Of a stretch of 64,000 nt of DNA, positions 16,940-25,375 are shown in pieces. Location: positions 1-64,000 of the forward strand of contig NZ_JAJAPW010000006.1 of the NCBI RefSeq assembly GCF_020523925.1. The letters run 5' to 3'. How positions within the stretch are numbered: position 1 is the first letter of the stretch; each line of letters starts with the position of its first letter. Position numbers and translations under genes: made by a program. A model generated the notes under the pieces. That model did not search any database, was not told the origin of the DNA, and saw nothing but the letters and a program-made list of their open reading frames with translations. Origin of the DNA: Neotamlana laminarinivorans (GTDB taxonomy: Bacteria > Bacteroidota > Bacteroidia > Flavobacteriales > Flavobacteriaceae).

Positions 16940-17086
16940 ATGAAAGCCTTAAAAACTACTTTATTATTAGCCTCTATTTTTTTAACATTAGCGTCTTGTA
17001 CTAAACAAGATTTAGACGAAGGAGATGTATTAGAATCACCAGAAACAGAAGAAACACAACACACAGGAGGAAAAGGTCAAGATTAA
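16940..17086 (+). CDS. Small lipoprotein, 48 residues
   Basis: The frame from the ATG at 16940 encodes a signal sequence of two lysines and a hydrophobic core, ending in the lipobox LASC (Cys20). Only 28 residues follow, acidic at first (TKQDLDEGDVLESPETEE) and ending HTGGKGQD. A terminator follows 25 bases after the stop, and a two-component system starts after that. I recognise no family. The clean lipobox and its own terminator make a real gene likely. Possible roles are a small envelope lipoprotein or a secreted signal read by the neighbouring sensor. Confidence 0.75.
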   Translation: MKALKTTLLLASIFLTLASCTKQDLDEGDVLESPETEETQHTGGKGQD

Positions 17087-17111
17087 TTAAAATAAGATTT
17101 TACAATAAAAG

Positions 17112-17141
17112 GTCTTGCTATTTTTAGTAAGGCTTTTTTTA
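17112..17141 (+). terminator. Terminator after the small lipoprotein gene
   Basis: GTCTTGCTA (17112-17120) pairs, with two wobbles, with TAGTAAGGC (17125-17133); a run of seven T follows. Confidence 0.75.
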
Positions 17142-17171
17142 TTTTAAAAATATAAATACATTTGATAGTAA

Positions 17172-19019
17172 ATGAAATTTATATTGAAGTATTTTAAAAT
17201 CATAATTTTCTTTATTGTTACTGTAAATGTATCTGTTGCACAAAATGATAATAGTTTAAAAAGAATAGATTCGGTAAAAACAATTTTAAAAACTTTAAAG
17301 CCTTCTGATTCTTTAAATATTGCCAAGCAAAATTATGTAGTTGGCGAATATTATAGAAAATTATTAAATACCGATAGTGCTTATGTTTATTTCCAAAAAG
17401 CAGAAAAGGTTTTTAAACAATATAATTTAAAATATGAAACTGCAATTACAATGTTTGGTATTGCAGTTTGCCAAACCTACGATAAAGATTATACTGGCAG
17501 TGAAACAACTTCATTTCAAGCGCTTGCCTTACTAGAAAGCCTAAATCCAATTAATAAAGTAAGGCAGTATAAGGCGTATATCTATAATAACTTAGGAATT
17601 CTTTTTGGTGAGTTAGAACAATTTGATGAAGCTATAAAATATCACAATATTGGGCTCGATTTAAAAAAAGGTTTAAAAGGAGATTATGTAAGAAGTATTG
17701 GTTTATCCGAAAATAATTTGGCCAATATATATATTACATTAGGCGATTATGATACAGCAATAAAACAATATGAAACCATATTAGCCAATAAAGAATTGTT
17801 AGATAGATATCCTGGTGTAAAGGTTCTAGCAATGGGTAATTACGCTCAAGCTTTAGATCTTGCAAATAAACATGATCGTTTACCAGGGTTATATTTAAAA
17901 GCTATAAAATTAAGCGATAGTATTAACGATACGTACGATGCTATTGTAATACACCAACGTTTAGCCGAATTTTATCATAAAAAAGGCATTATTGATTCTG
18001 CAAAATATTATGCCTATAAAGCTAAAAATCTATCAGAATTTTATAATAATGATGATATGCTTAAATCGTTGTTACTAGTTTCAAAAATAGAACATGGAGA
18101 AATTTCACGTAAATATTTATTAGAGTATATTGCTTTAAGTGATAGTCTATATAAAAGTGAACGTGAAAAGCGTGATAAATTTGCACGTATTAAGTTTGAA
18201 ACAGAAGCTATAGAGAAAGAAAACATCGAAAAAGAAAAAGTAGTGAGGTTTCTTTTTTCATTATCCGTAATTATTTTAATAATTGCTGTTTTAATATATT
18301 TATTTCTTAAGCAACGCGAAAAAAATAAAGTATTACAATTTAAGCAGTCTCAACAAGAAAGCAACGAAGAAATTTATAACCTCATGTTAACTCAAAACTT
18401 AAATATTGAGGAAGCCAGAGCACAAGAAAAAAGACGTATATCACAAGAGCTTCATGATGGTATTTTGGGAAGATTATTTGGTACAAGATTAAGTTTAGAT
18501 AGTTTAAATTTTAACACTGGAGACGAAGCAGTGCAAACGCGAAGTCAATATATAAGTGAATTAAAAAATATAGAAGAAGATATAAGAAAAGTATCTCATG
18601 AGTTAAACACCGATTTTGTTTCTGGGGGAGGTTTTAAAGATATTATACACAATTTAATTGAAAGTAAATCTGCAATATATAATTTAAAATATACGTTTAA
18701 TCATTACACAGAAATAAATTGGGACAATGTTTCTAACAAAACCAAAATTCATATTTACAGAATAATTCAGGAATCTTTACACAACATATACAAACATGCT
18801 AACGCAACACAGGTCAATATTAGTTTTAATTTGAAAAAAGATGTAATTTGCATTACCATGGAAGATGATGGTGCCGGATTTGATGTTTCCAAAGTCAAAT
18901 CAGGAATAGGATTAAAGAACATAAAGTCAAGAATACTTGAAATAAATGGTACAATAACAATTAATTCTAAAAAAAATAAAGGAACAAGTGTAACTTTAGA
19001 GGCTCCATTAATCTCTTAA
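17172..19019 (+). CDS. TPR-containing sensor histidine kinase (HisKA_3 type)
   Basis: The 615-residue protein has a signal sequence (residues 1-23), a periplasmic TPR array (about 30-330; repeats such as AYIYNNLGILFGELEQFDEAIKYH without any ligand domain), one membrane helix (about 357-380), a HisKA_3 domain with phospho-acceptor His428 in ISQELHDGILGRLFG, and a C-terminal HATPase (RIIQESLHNIYKHANA, then DDGAGFD and SGIGLKNIKSRI). This is the NarX/DegS-like kinase class. The response regulator gene follows 25 bases downstream. The TPR region presumably senses a protein or peptide in the periplasm. Confidence 0.92.
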   Translation: MKFILKYFKIIIFFIVTVNVSVAQNDNSLKRIDSVKTILKTLKPSDSLNIAKQNYVVGEYYRKLLNTDSAYVYFQKAEKVFKQYNLKYETAITMFGIAVCQTYDKDYTGSETTSFQALALLESLNPINKVRQYKAYIYNNLGILFGELEQFDEAIKYHNIGLDLKKGLKGDYVRSIGLSENNLANIYITLGDYDTAIKQYETILANKELLDRYPGVKVLAMGNYAQALDLANKHDRLPGLYLKAIKLSDSINDTYDAIVIHQRLAEFYHKKGIIDSAKYYAYKAKNLSEFYNNDDMLKSLLLVSKIEHGEISRKYLLEYIALSDSLYKSEREKRDKFARIKFETEAIEKENIEKEKVVRFLFSLSVIILIIAVLIYLFLKQREKNKVLQFKQSQQESNEEIYNLMLTQNLNIEEARAQEKRRISQELHDGILGRLFGTRLSLDSLNFNTGDEAVQTRSQYISELKNIEEDIRKVSHELNTDFVSGGGFKDIIHNLIESKSAIYNLKYTFNHYTEINWDNVSNKTKIHIYRIIQESLHNIYKHANATQVNISFNLKKDVICITMEDDGAGFDVSKVKSGIGLKNIKSRILEINGTITINSKKNKGTSVTLEAPLIS

Positions 19020-19044
19020 AAAAACGAACTTTTTTTACTTTAGC

Positions 19045-19716
19045 ATGACCCAAAGCATAAAAATATTGATGATTGATGATCATCCAATGATTATTGAAGG
19101 CTACCAAAACACTTTGTTATTCACCAAAAAAGATAATCAAGAACTTAAAATTGATATAGCAAATAATTGCGATGAAGCTTTAAGTTATATCAATAAATCT
19201 GTTCAACAAACTCATTATGATGTGCTATTTGTTGATATTAGTTTACCTCCATCAACTGATGGAAAAATGAGTTCTGGTGAAGACATTGCAGAATATGCTC
19301 GAAAAGTACTTCCAAAGGCAAAAATTATTGTTCTTACAATGTTTAACGAATCTTTTAGAATTCACAATATTATAAAAACCATTGATCCTGAAGGATTTTT
19401 AATTAAAAGTGATTTAACATCTAGCGAACTAGCTAGTGCTTTTCAGGCCGTATTATACAATCCTCCTTTTTATAGTGGTACGGTAAATCAACATATTAGA
19501 AAATCCTTAACAAGCGATATTGTTATCGATGAAAAAAACAGAAAAATACTTTACTTACTCTCCCAAGGTGTTAAAACTAAAAACTTAGCTCCTCATTTAA
19601 ATATTTCTTTAAGTGCTGTTGAAAAACGAAAAAAACATTTAAGAGAAATTTTTGATGTGGAGGACGGTCAAGATGAAACATTAATAAGCGAAGCAAGAAA
19701 AAAAGGCTTTATTTAA
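19045..19716 (+). CDS. NarL/LuxR-type response regulator
   Basis: A 223-residue regulator. The receiver domain occupies residues 1-130, with acidic pocket IDDH near residue 10 and the predicted phospho-acceptor Asp64 in LFVDISLPP. A LuxR-type HTH follows at about 155-215 (ILYLLSQGVKTKNLAPHLNISLSAVEKRKKHLREIF). It lies just downstream of the kinase on the same strand, so they form a cognate pair. Targets are unknown; the adjacent small lipoprotein gene is a candidate. Confidence 0.93.
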   Translation: MTQSIKILMIDDHPMIIEGYQNTLLFTKKDNQELKIDIANNCDEALSYINKSVQQTHYDVLFVDISLPPSTDGKMSSGEDIAEYARKVLPKAKIIVLTMFNESFRIHNIIKTIDPEGFLIKSDLTSSELASAFQAVLYNPPFYSGTVNQHIRKSLTSDIVIDEKNRKILYLLSQGVKTKNLAPHLNISLSAVEKRKKHLREIFDVEDGQDETLISEARKKGFI

Positions 19717-19785
19717 AAAAATAAATAATTTTTTAGTTTTTATTTAGTCTTAATTGCCTTGTTTTGAGTGTCTTTTGGTGTCTGT

Positions 19786-19807
19786 CCGTAAGATTTTTAC
19801 GGGTTTT
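19786..19807 (+). terminator. Weak terminator after the response regulator
   Basis: CCGTAA (19786-19791) and TTACGG (19797-19802) form a 6-bp stem followed by GTTTTCC. Confidence 0.45.
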
Positions 19808-19834
19808 CCACAACTGTAAATCAAAACTATTAAG

Positions 19835-19946
19835 TATCTTTGTAATATGATGCTTCAAAAAAATTAATTAATCCCTCATTTTTTTGTTGATAATAGCAAT
19901 TTACACAAAACCCTGTGGAGGTGAGAGACCCACAGGGTTTCTTCAT
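19835..19946 (+). ncRNA. Candidate small RNA (promoter plus terminator, no gene)
   Basis: A -7 element TATCTTTG (19835-19842) is followed about 70 bases later by a strong hairpin (19908-19918 with 19930-19940, 11 bp) ending in a T-rich tract. No gene lies between, apart from a six-codon ATG ORF at 19848. The implied transcript is about 95 bases. The hairpin could also serve as terminator for the convergent DUF456 gene. No -33 element is obvious, so this is tentative. Confidence 0.4.
19908..19940. terminator. Bidirectional terminator between convergent genes
   Basis: An 11-bp GC-containing stem (AAACCCTGTGG with CCACAGGGTTT) sits eight bases beyond the 3' end of the minus-strand DUF456 gene. 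T-rich sequence follows it on both strands. Confidence 0.7.
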
Positions 19947-19947
19947 T

Positions 19948-20451
19948 TTAATAACTAAATATAACCTTTCTATATTCCCAAACGATTCCAATAAATAGTC
20001 CGAAATAGATAATTGCAACTATAAATTTTAAAAAAGTTGAAGTTATAAATCCTAAAAATGAACCAAATGCAGCTCGAGTAGCCGTTTTAGTATCGCTTTT
20101 ATTAAATAATTCACCCAATAATGCGCCTATAAATGGCCCAACAATTATGCCAGCAGGAATTGGAGCTATTAAACCAACAATAAGACCAACAGTAGTACCA
20201 ATAACACCATATTTACTTCCACCAAAGCGTTTAGTTCCAAGGGCAGGAATTATATAATCAAGTACATAAATAATAAGCGCGATAAGCCCTGTCGTTATTA
20301 AAAACGTAGAGCTTAAATTAACACTATCTGTAAAATTAATAACAAAAAGTCCTAACCAACTAGTAATTGGTCCAGGTAAAACAGGTAAAAAGCTTCCAAG
20401 AACCCCTAAAAACATTAATAATAAGCTTATAATAAGTAAAGTAATCTCCAT
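19948..20451 (-). CDS. DUF456 family membrane protein
   Basis: A 167-residue integral membrane protein with about five hydrophobic segments. It has the DUF456 features: an early GVLGSFLPVLPGPITSWLGL block, a central PALGTKRFGGSKYGVIGTTVG loop and IPAGIIVGPFIGALLGEL. The family is widespread and its function is not established. The start is the only ATG giving the full family N-terminus. It is divergent from the blaI operon. Confidence 0.9.
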   Translation of the reverse strand: MEITLLIISLLLMFLGVLGSFLPVLPGPITSWLGLFVINFTDSVNLSSTFLITTGLIALIIYVLDYIIPALGTKRFGGSKYGVIGTTVGLIVGLIAPIPAGIIVGPFIGALLGELFNKSDTKTATRAAFGSFLGFITSTFLKFIVAIIYFGLFIGIVWEYRKVIFSY

Positions 20452-20510
20452 AAATAAGAATATTTGATATAGTTAAATAGACTAAAAACTATGCCAAATG
20501 TTACATTTTA

Positions 20511-20570
20511 AACTAAAAAACTAGTTTTAACTAAATTTTTAGTTACATTTGATGAACTAAATTTTTAGTT
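20511..20570 (+). promoter_or_regulatory. Operator array and promoter of the blaI operon
   Basis: Two identical 16-base palindromes AACTAAATTTTTAGTT occur at 20529-20544 and 20555-20570. A degenerate third copy (AACTA...TAGTT) is at 20511-20526. The -7 element TACATTTG (20544-20551) lies between the two perfect copies. Such paired sites fit autorepression by the BlaI-family protein encoded 22 bases downstream. The motif differs from the TACA/TGTA boxes known for staphylococcal BlaI. Confidence 0.72.
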
Positions 20571-20592
20571 AAAAATTAAATACAGATAAAAC

Positions 20593-20952
20593 ATGATTCA
20601 ACTTACTAAAGCCGAGGAAGATATTATGAAAATACTTTGGCAACTTAAAAAAGCTAATGTTAAGACTATAATTGAAAAATTTCCGGAACCTAAACCGGCA
20701 TACAATACGGTGTCTACAATTGTTAGAATTTTAGAGAGTAAAGGAGCGGTAGATTACGAAAAGCAAGGTAAAGGACATATTTATTTCCCAATTTTGAAGC
20801 AACAAGATTATAGTAACCAAACTATAAACAAGTTAGTTGATGGTTATTTTCAAGGGTCGTTTAAAAGCATGGTATCCTTTTTCATGAAAAAAAACGATAT
20901 AAGCGTAAACGAGCTAGAATCGGTGTTAAAGGAAATTAATAAAAAACCTTAA
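20593..20952 (+). CDS. blaI: BlaI/MecI/CopY-family repressor
   Basis: A 119-residue winged-helix repressor of the BlaI family. The N-terminus (LTKAEEDIMKILWQLKKANVKTI) and the wing region (YNTVSTIVRILESKGAVDYEKQGKGHIYFP) are typical, and the C-terminal helices mediate dimerisation. Cleavage by a partner M56 peptidase normally relieves repression; that peptidase is encoded two bases downstream. Bacteroidota BlaI-M56 pairs often have no beta-lactamase nearby, as here, so the stimulus need not be an antibiotic. Confidence 0.93.
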   Translation: MIQLTKAEEDIMKILWQLKKANVKTIIEKFPEPKPAYNTVSTIVRILESKGAVDYEKQGKGHIYFPILKQQDYSNQTINKLVDGYFQGSFKSMVSFFMKKNDISVNELESVLKEINKKP

Positions 20953-20954
20953 TT

Positions 20955-23186
20955 ATGCTACATTATTTACTACAAACAATAGCGTTTCAGCTGTTTTTTA
21001 TTGTGGTTTATGATTTGTTTTTAAAACGCGAAACGTTTTTTAACTGGAATCGGGCATATCTTTTAGTAACCGTAATCTTATCGTTTATTTTACCATTTAT
21101 AAAAATATCTGGTTTTAAAAATGCGGTGGCACAGGAATTTGTTATAGCATTACCTGAAGTATTTTTAGGGCCTAAAGTTAATGATGTGAAAGAGTTAAGC
21201 CCTTTAATTCTTGAAACAGAAACAACACAAGCTATTTCAATATTTACATGGCAAAATTTATTTTGCTTGGGTGTAATTGTAGCTTTTGGTCTTTTTTTAG
21301 CAAAGCTTTTTAAGGTTTTACAACTTATAAGGAATAACTCTAAAATACGTTACGGAAAATTAAACTTAGTTAAGTTGTTAAAAACAACAAATGCATTTTC
21401 TTTTTTTAATTATGTGTTTTTAGGTGATGAATTAAGCGAGCGTGATAAGATAACTATTTTAAAACATGAAAGTGTGCACGTAAACCATAAACACACAATC
21501 GATTTGTTGTTTTTTGAGTTGCTTCGTATTGCATTTTGGTTTAATCCGTTGGTTTACATATATCAAAATAAAATAACAACAGTTCATGAATTTACAGCCG
21601 ATTCTCAGGCCATAAAGCATCAAAATAAACATGATTATTATCAAAATTTACTAGCGCAGGTATTTGCCACCAAGCGTATATCATTCATCAATCCATTTTA
21701 CAATCAATCATTAATCAAAAAACGAATCGTTATGTTACAAAAATCAAAGTCAAAACAAATTTATTTATTTAAGTATGCTATTTTAATTCCTGTGGTAGTT
21801 GGTATGCTAGTGTATACATCGTCTTCATTTAAAGCAGAAAATCAATCAACAATAAATATACATGCACAAGATGTTTTATTAAAGAGTTTAATTAAAGAAT
21901 ATAAAACAAAACTAGTAGAGCGCATTAAAACAGAATCTATACCAGAGCTTTTTAAAGAATATCTTGGAAGCAATGAGGTTTATATCTTGTCTAAAGCAGA
22001 TTTAGCAAAAAGATTGGCTTTATATGATTATATAGGAAGTGGAAAGTTTAAAAGCCAGAAGCAATCTGTAAATGATATTATTTCAGATTCTGCTGTTAAT
22101 GAGTTTCCGAAGTTATACAAAACCTATCAAGAATACTTAGATTATAAGAAAACAGATGAAGCTAAAAAAAGATGGGAAAATGGAACAAGAAATGGGGTGT
22201 TAAGACTACTTGTAAACGATGTAAAAAACTTAACTACATCAGAACAGCAACGAGAAGAAAAGTTAATAAATACTATTAAAAATGATGATTATTTTAATGC
22301 ATTGCTAATTACAGATGGAACAATGTCTACAAAACTAACATTTAACAAGCCAGTTATAGATGTAGAAGAGGTTGAGGTGGTTGAAAATACAACCATAGAT
22401 GTGCCTTTCTCTGTAATAGATGAAGTTCCTGTTTTTCCAGGTTGCCAAGATTTACAAACCGTAGAAGAAAAACGTTCTTGTATGTCTAAAAAAATATCAG
22501 AACACGTAAATAAAAACTTTAATACTAATATGGCCGATAGTTTAGGTTTAACGGGCAGACAGCGTATTAATGTAATTTTTAAAATTGATACCCACGGAAA
22601 TGTAATAGCTGTACGTTCTAGGGCACCACATCCAGCTTTAGAAGCAGAGGCAAAGCGTGTTGTAAAAACTTTACCAAAAATGGTTCCGGGAAAACATAAA
22701 GGTAAAAGTGTAAATGTGCCATATAGTTTACCAATTATTTTTCAGGTTGCAGATAAGGTAAATAAAGAAATGATTGAGGTTGTAAAAACAGAAAACACAG
22801 AAGATATGGTTGATGTGCCATTTTCGGTGATTGAAAAAGTTCCTGTTTTTCCAGGCTGTGAAAATTTAAAAACAAATACAGACCTACGTAAATGTTTTTC
22901 AGAACAGGTTTCAGCCTTTGTAGCCGATAATTTTAATACCAAAATAGCATCTAGTAAAGGTTTAACAGGAAGACAGCGTATTAATGTAATTTTTAAAATT
23001 AATAAAAACGGAAATGTAATAGGTGTACGCTCTCGTGCATCTCATCCAGATTTAGAGGCAGAAGCAAAGCGTGTTGTAAATAGTTTACCTAAAATGATTC
23101 CTGGAGAAGAAAAAGGGAAAAAAGTAAATGTAGCTTATGCTTTACCAATAATCTTTAATGTATCAGATCAGAATAAAGATGAATAA
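20955..23186 (+). CDS. BlaR1-like M56 metallopeptidase with two C-terminal TonB-like domains
   Basis: The 743-residue protein has N-terminal membrane helices (about 5-25, 33-55, 95-115) and a zinc-peptidase core with HESVH (His171, Glu172, His175) and HEFTADSQA as the third-ligand region. A further helix lies at about 270-290. After a charged linker come two tandem TonB_C-like domains. Each contains VPVFPGC and a second cysteine (C497/C509 and C635/C647, both C-x11-C) followed by GLTGRQRINVIFKI. The domains are offset by exactly 138 residues and share a 30-base identical DNA stretch, so the duplication is recent. It presumably senses an envelope signal and cleaves BlaI. Confidence 0.9.
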   Translation: MLHYLLQTIAFQLFFIVVYDLFLKRETFFNWNRAYLLVTVILSFILPFIKISGFKNAVAQEFVIALPEVFLGPKVNDVKELSPLILETETTQAISIFTWQNLFCLGVIVAFGLFLAKLFKVLQLIRNNSKIRYGKLNLVKLLKTTNAFSFFNYVFLGDELSERDKITILKHESVHVNHKHTIDLLFFELLRIAFWFNPLVYIYQNKITTVHEFTADSQAIKHQNKHDYYQNLLAQVFATKRISFINPFYNQSLIKKRIVMLQKSKSKQIYLFKYAILIPVVVGMLVYTSSSFKAENQSTINIHAQDVLLKSLIKEYKTKLVERIKTESIPELFKEYLGSNEVYILSKADLAKRLALYDYIGSGKFKSQKQSVNDIISDSAVNEFPKLYKTYQEYLDYKKTDEAKKRWENGTRNGVLRLLVNDVKNLTTSEQQREEKLINTIKNDDYFNALLITDGTMSTKLTFNKPVIDVEEVEVVENTTIDVPFSVIDEVPVFPGCQDLQTVEEKRSCMSKKISEHVNKNFNTNMADSLGLTGRQRINVIFKIDTHGNVIAVRSRAPHPALEAEAKRVVKTLPKMVPGKHKGKSVNVPYSLPIIFQVADKVNKEMIEVVKTENTEDMVDVPFSVIEKVPVFPGCENLKTNTDLRKCFSEQVSAFVADNFNTKIASSKGLTGRQRINVIFKINKNGNVIGVRSRASHPDLEAEAKRVVNSLPKMIPGEEKGKKVNVAYALPIIFNVSDQNKDE

Positions 23187-24321
23187 AATACATATTTTAA
23201 TCTTTTTTATTGTGTTTAAAATTCAGGCTCAGACATCAGTTTTAAACTCAGCCGATAGTTTATTTGCAGTCGGCAATTATTCAAAAGCCATTACTTTGTA
23301 TAAGAGTTACAATAACCAAGAAGACATTTATTATAAAATGGCTAAATCTTACGAAGCATTGGGTAGTTACGATGATGCTTTAAATTATTATAAATTGTCG
23401 GTTAATGTAAATCCAGATGATGCTTTAATTAAATATAATTACGCTAAGCTTTTGGCGGCAACAAAGAAATATAATGAAGCTTCGGCAGTTTTTAAAAAAC
23501 TAATTGAAAAGGATAGTACCAACCCTAATTTTCATTATGAATTAGGGTTGGTTTTAGAAAAGCAAAAAAATAATAATGCAATTAATGAATATTACAAAAC
23601 TTATAAGCTAGATACAATCCATCAAAAAAGTTTGTATAAAATAGCAAAGCATCATCTAGAAAAAAGAGAACACCATTTAGTTACAATTTTTGTAGATAAA
23701 GGTTTAAAATTCTACGCCAATAATTTAAAACTGATAAGCTTAAAAGCTCAAAATTATTTTTGGCAGCAAGATTACAGAAATGCAATTATTTGGTTTGAAA
23801 AACTGATTGAATTAGGTGAAGAATCGGAATATATTGTTGAAAAACTAAGCTTATGCTATGCAAAACATTTTATGTATCCAGAGGCTTTAAAATATAGTTT
23901 ACAATTGTTAAAATACAATCCTAAAAATGCTGAAATAAAATACAGTATTGGTACTTATTATTTAGAATTAAAAGATTATACAAATGCCGAAATGTATATG
24001 CAAGATGCACTGTTGCTTCTTGATAAACCTTTAGATCGTGAGTATTTAAAATTAGCCACCGCTTTAAACCATCAAAATAAATATACCGAATCTATTGAAG
24101 TTTTAAAGAAAGCTATAAATGAAAATCCAACAAATGAGTATGCTCATTTTCAATTAGCTATAACTTTAGAAAATTATTATAAAGATATTGATGAAAAGAT
24201 TAGAGTTTATCAAAATTTAAAAGAAAAATTTCCAGAAGGTGACTTAGTAACGTATGTTGAACAAAAAATTTCTAAGCTAAAACAAGAAAAATTTGTGAAT
24301 GAAGGAGAAAAGAAAGACTAA
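23179..24321 (+). CDS. Exported TPR protein of the blaI operon
   Basis: The ATG at 23179 overlaps the M56 stop region by eight bases and gives a signal peptide ending IQAQ, so I prefer it to the in-frame ATG 21 bases upstream. The 380-residue product is almost entirely tetratricopeptide repeats (about eight to nine, such as YYKMAKSYEALGSYDDALNYY and EIKYSIGTYYLELKDYTNAE). It is a likely periplasmic protein-protein interaction partner of the M56 protein or the downstream lipoprotein. No catalytic motif is seen. Confidence 0.87.
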   Translation: MNKIHILIFFIVFKIQAQTSVLNSADSLFAVGNYSKAITLYKSYNNQEDIYYKMAKSYEALGSYDDALNYYKLSVNVNPDDALIKYNYAKLLAATKKYNEASAVFKKLIEKDSTNPNFHYELGLVLEKQKNNNAINEYYKTYKLDTIHQKSLYKIAKHHLEKREHHLVTIFVDKGLKFYANNLKLISLKAQNYFWQQDYRNAIIWFEKLIELGEESEYIVEKLSLCYAKHFMYPEALKYSLQLLKYNPKNAEIKYSIGTYYLELKDYTNAEMYMQDALLLLDKPLDREYLKLATALNHQNKYTESIEVLKKAINENPTNEYAHFQLAITLENYYKDIDEKIRVYQNLKEKFPEGDLVTYVEQKISKLKQEKFVNEGEKKD

Positions 24322-24361
24322 AAACGAAAAAAATTGTACATTTCGGTTTCAGTTATAATTT

Positions 24362-24838
24362 ATGAGATTAATTTTTGTTCTGCTTCCTGTTTTTTTACTT
24401 ACCTCGTGTGAGTATTTCAAGATGAAAAAAACATCATCTCAAGATATTTTAAACGAAGAATTAAAAGCTTTTAATTGGAACGATGTTGATGAATACCCTA
24501 GTTTTTCTAGCTGCGATTCTATTACGCTAAAACAGGAAAGAAAAGATTGTTTTCAAAACAGTTTAGCCTTACATATTTGGGAGTTTTTAAAGCAAGAACA
24601 AATTACAGTTACTCAAGATATAACAGATACTATTATTTTAAACTTTAAGCTATCAAAAACCGGGGTTTTAACACTAACTGATACAAAAATGGATAGTGCT
24701 GCACACCAAGAACTTTCTGGTATAGAAGACATAATTGTAAAAAGTTTAGACTCTTTACCTAAAATTTACCCCGCAATAAAACGTGGACAACATGTAAACT
24801 CTGCTTTTAGTTTACCTATAATAATTAAAGCAAATTAG
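24362..24838 (+). CDS. Lipoprotein with a degenerate TonB_C-like domain
   Basis: A 158-residue lipoprotein (lipobox LTSC, Cys16). Its body aligns by eye with the two C-terminal repeats of the M56 protein: YPSFSSC, a second Cys after exactly 11 residues, a helix, then TIILNFKLSKTGVL in place of RINVIFKINKNGNV, and SLPKIYPAIKRGQHVNSAFSLPIII at the end. It is therefore a third, more diverged copy of the same domain in one operon. It follows the TPR gene by 40 bases. Confidence 0.8.
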   Translation: MRLIFVLLPVFLLTSCEYFKMKKTSSQDILNEELKAFNWNDVDEYPSFSSCDSITLKQERKDCFQNSLALHIWEFLKQEQITVTQDITDTIILNFKLSKTGVLTLTDTKMDSAAHQELSGIEDIIVKSLDSLPKIYPAIKRGQHVNSAFSLPIIIKAN

Positions 24839-24841
24839 TTA

Positions 24842-25282
24842 TTAGCTTAGCCAAACTCCCCAAGGAATTCTTGAAAGTAATAATACTAAACCTATACTGT
24901 AAAATATAGCAATTAGCTTAAATTTTGCTTTTGATGTTAATTTCTTTTTGTGTTTAGAATACCCAATGGTAATTAAAGCTACTGCTATTATGTTAATAAC
25001 AGGATGCTCAACTAAGTACAAACGGTTTAAAGCGTCTTTCATTACACCACCCATACCTAACTCTGCAAATAGTTGTAATCTAGGAGAAACAAAATATAGT
25101 ATTAAGCCAATTAATAACTGTATGTGCGTAACAATTAAGGTAAATAAAGCTTTTCTAAAATCTGTAGCCTGATATTCTTTGTCTCCTAAAGTTTTTATAA
25201 CAGCGTTAATAGCAGCAATAGCTAAAACAATTAATACTAAAAATGCCCAATAGGAATGAACGGATTGTAAAACTGAATACAT
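24842..25282 (-). CDS. Four-helix membrane protein, cytochrome-b-like annotation in relatives
   Basis: This is a 146-residue protein with helices at about 10-27, 45-67, 90-108 and 120-140. His9 (LQSVHSYWAF), His53 (VTHIQLLIGLILYF) and His93 (VEHPVINI) lie in or near the helices, which is why similar proteins are sometimes called cytochrome b. I cannot confirm haem binding from sequence. It ends three bases from the convergent lipoprotein gene. Confidence 0.75.
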   Translation of the reverse strand: MYSVLQSVHSYWAFLVLIVLAIAAINAVIKTLGDKEYQATDFRKALFTLIVTHIQLLIGLILYFVSPRLQLFAELGMGGVMKDALNRLYLVEHPVINIIAVALITIGYSKHKKKLTSKAKFKLIAIFYSIGLVLLLSRIPWGVWLS

Positions 25283-25331
25283 AGGGTGTCTTTCTTTTTA
25301 ATTTTAGCAAAAATACTAATTATTAGTCATA

Positions 25332-25361
25332 AAAAAACTGCTTCCTATTAAGAAGCAGTTT
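25332..25361 (-). terminator. Terminator of the metal-binding lipoprotein gene
   Basis: A 10-bp stem (25335-25344 with 25352-25361) is followed on the minus strand by a run of T. It lies 15 bases beyond the stop of the gene at 25376. Confidence 0.85.
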
Positions 25362-25375
25362 AAATATTGTAGGTG

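Noticed and set aside
19830-20018. Minus-strand ORF of 62 codons over the terminator and 3' end of the DUF456 gene
   Set aside because: It overlaps DUF456 in another frame and crosses the strong terminator; no family features.
20593-23186. Beta-lactam resistance system
   Set aside because: BlaI and an M56 peptidase are present, but no beta-lactamase or penicillin-binding protein gene is near, and the sensor lacks a penicillin-binding domain.
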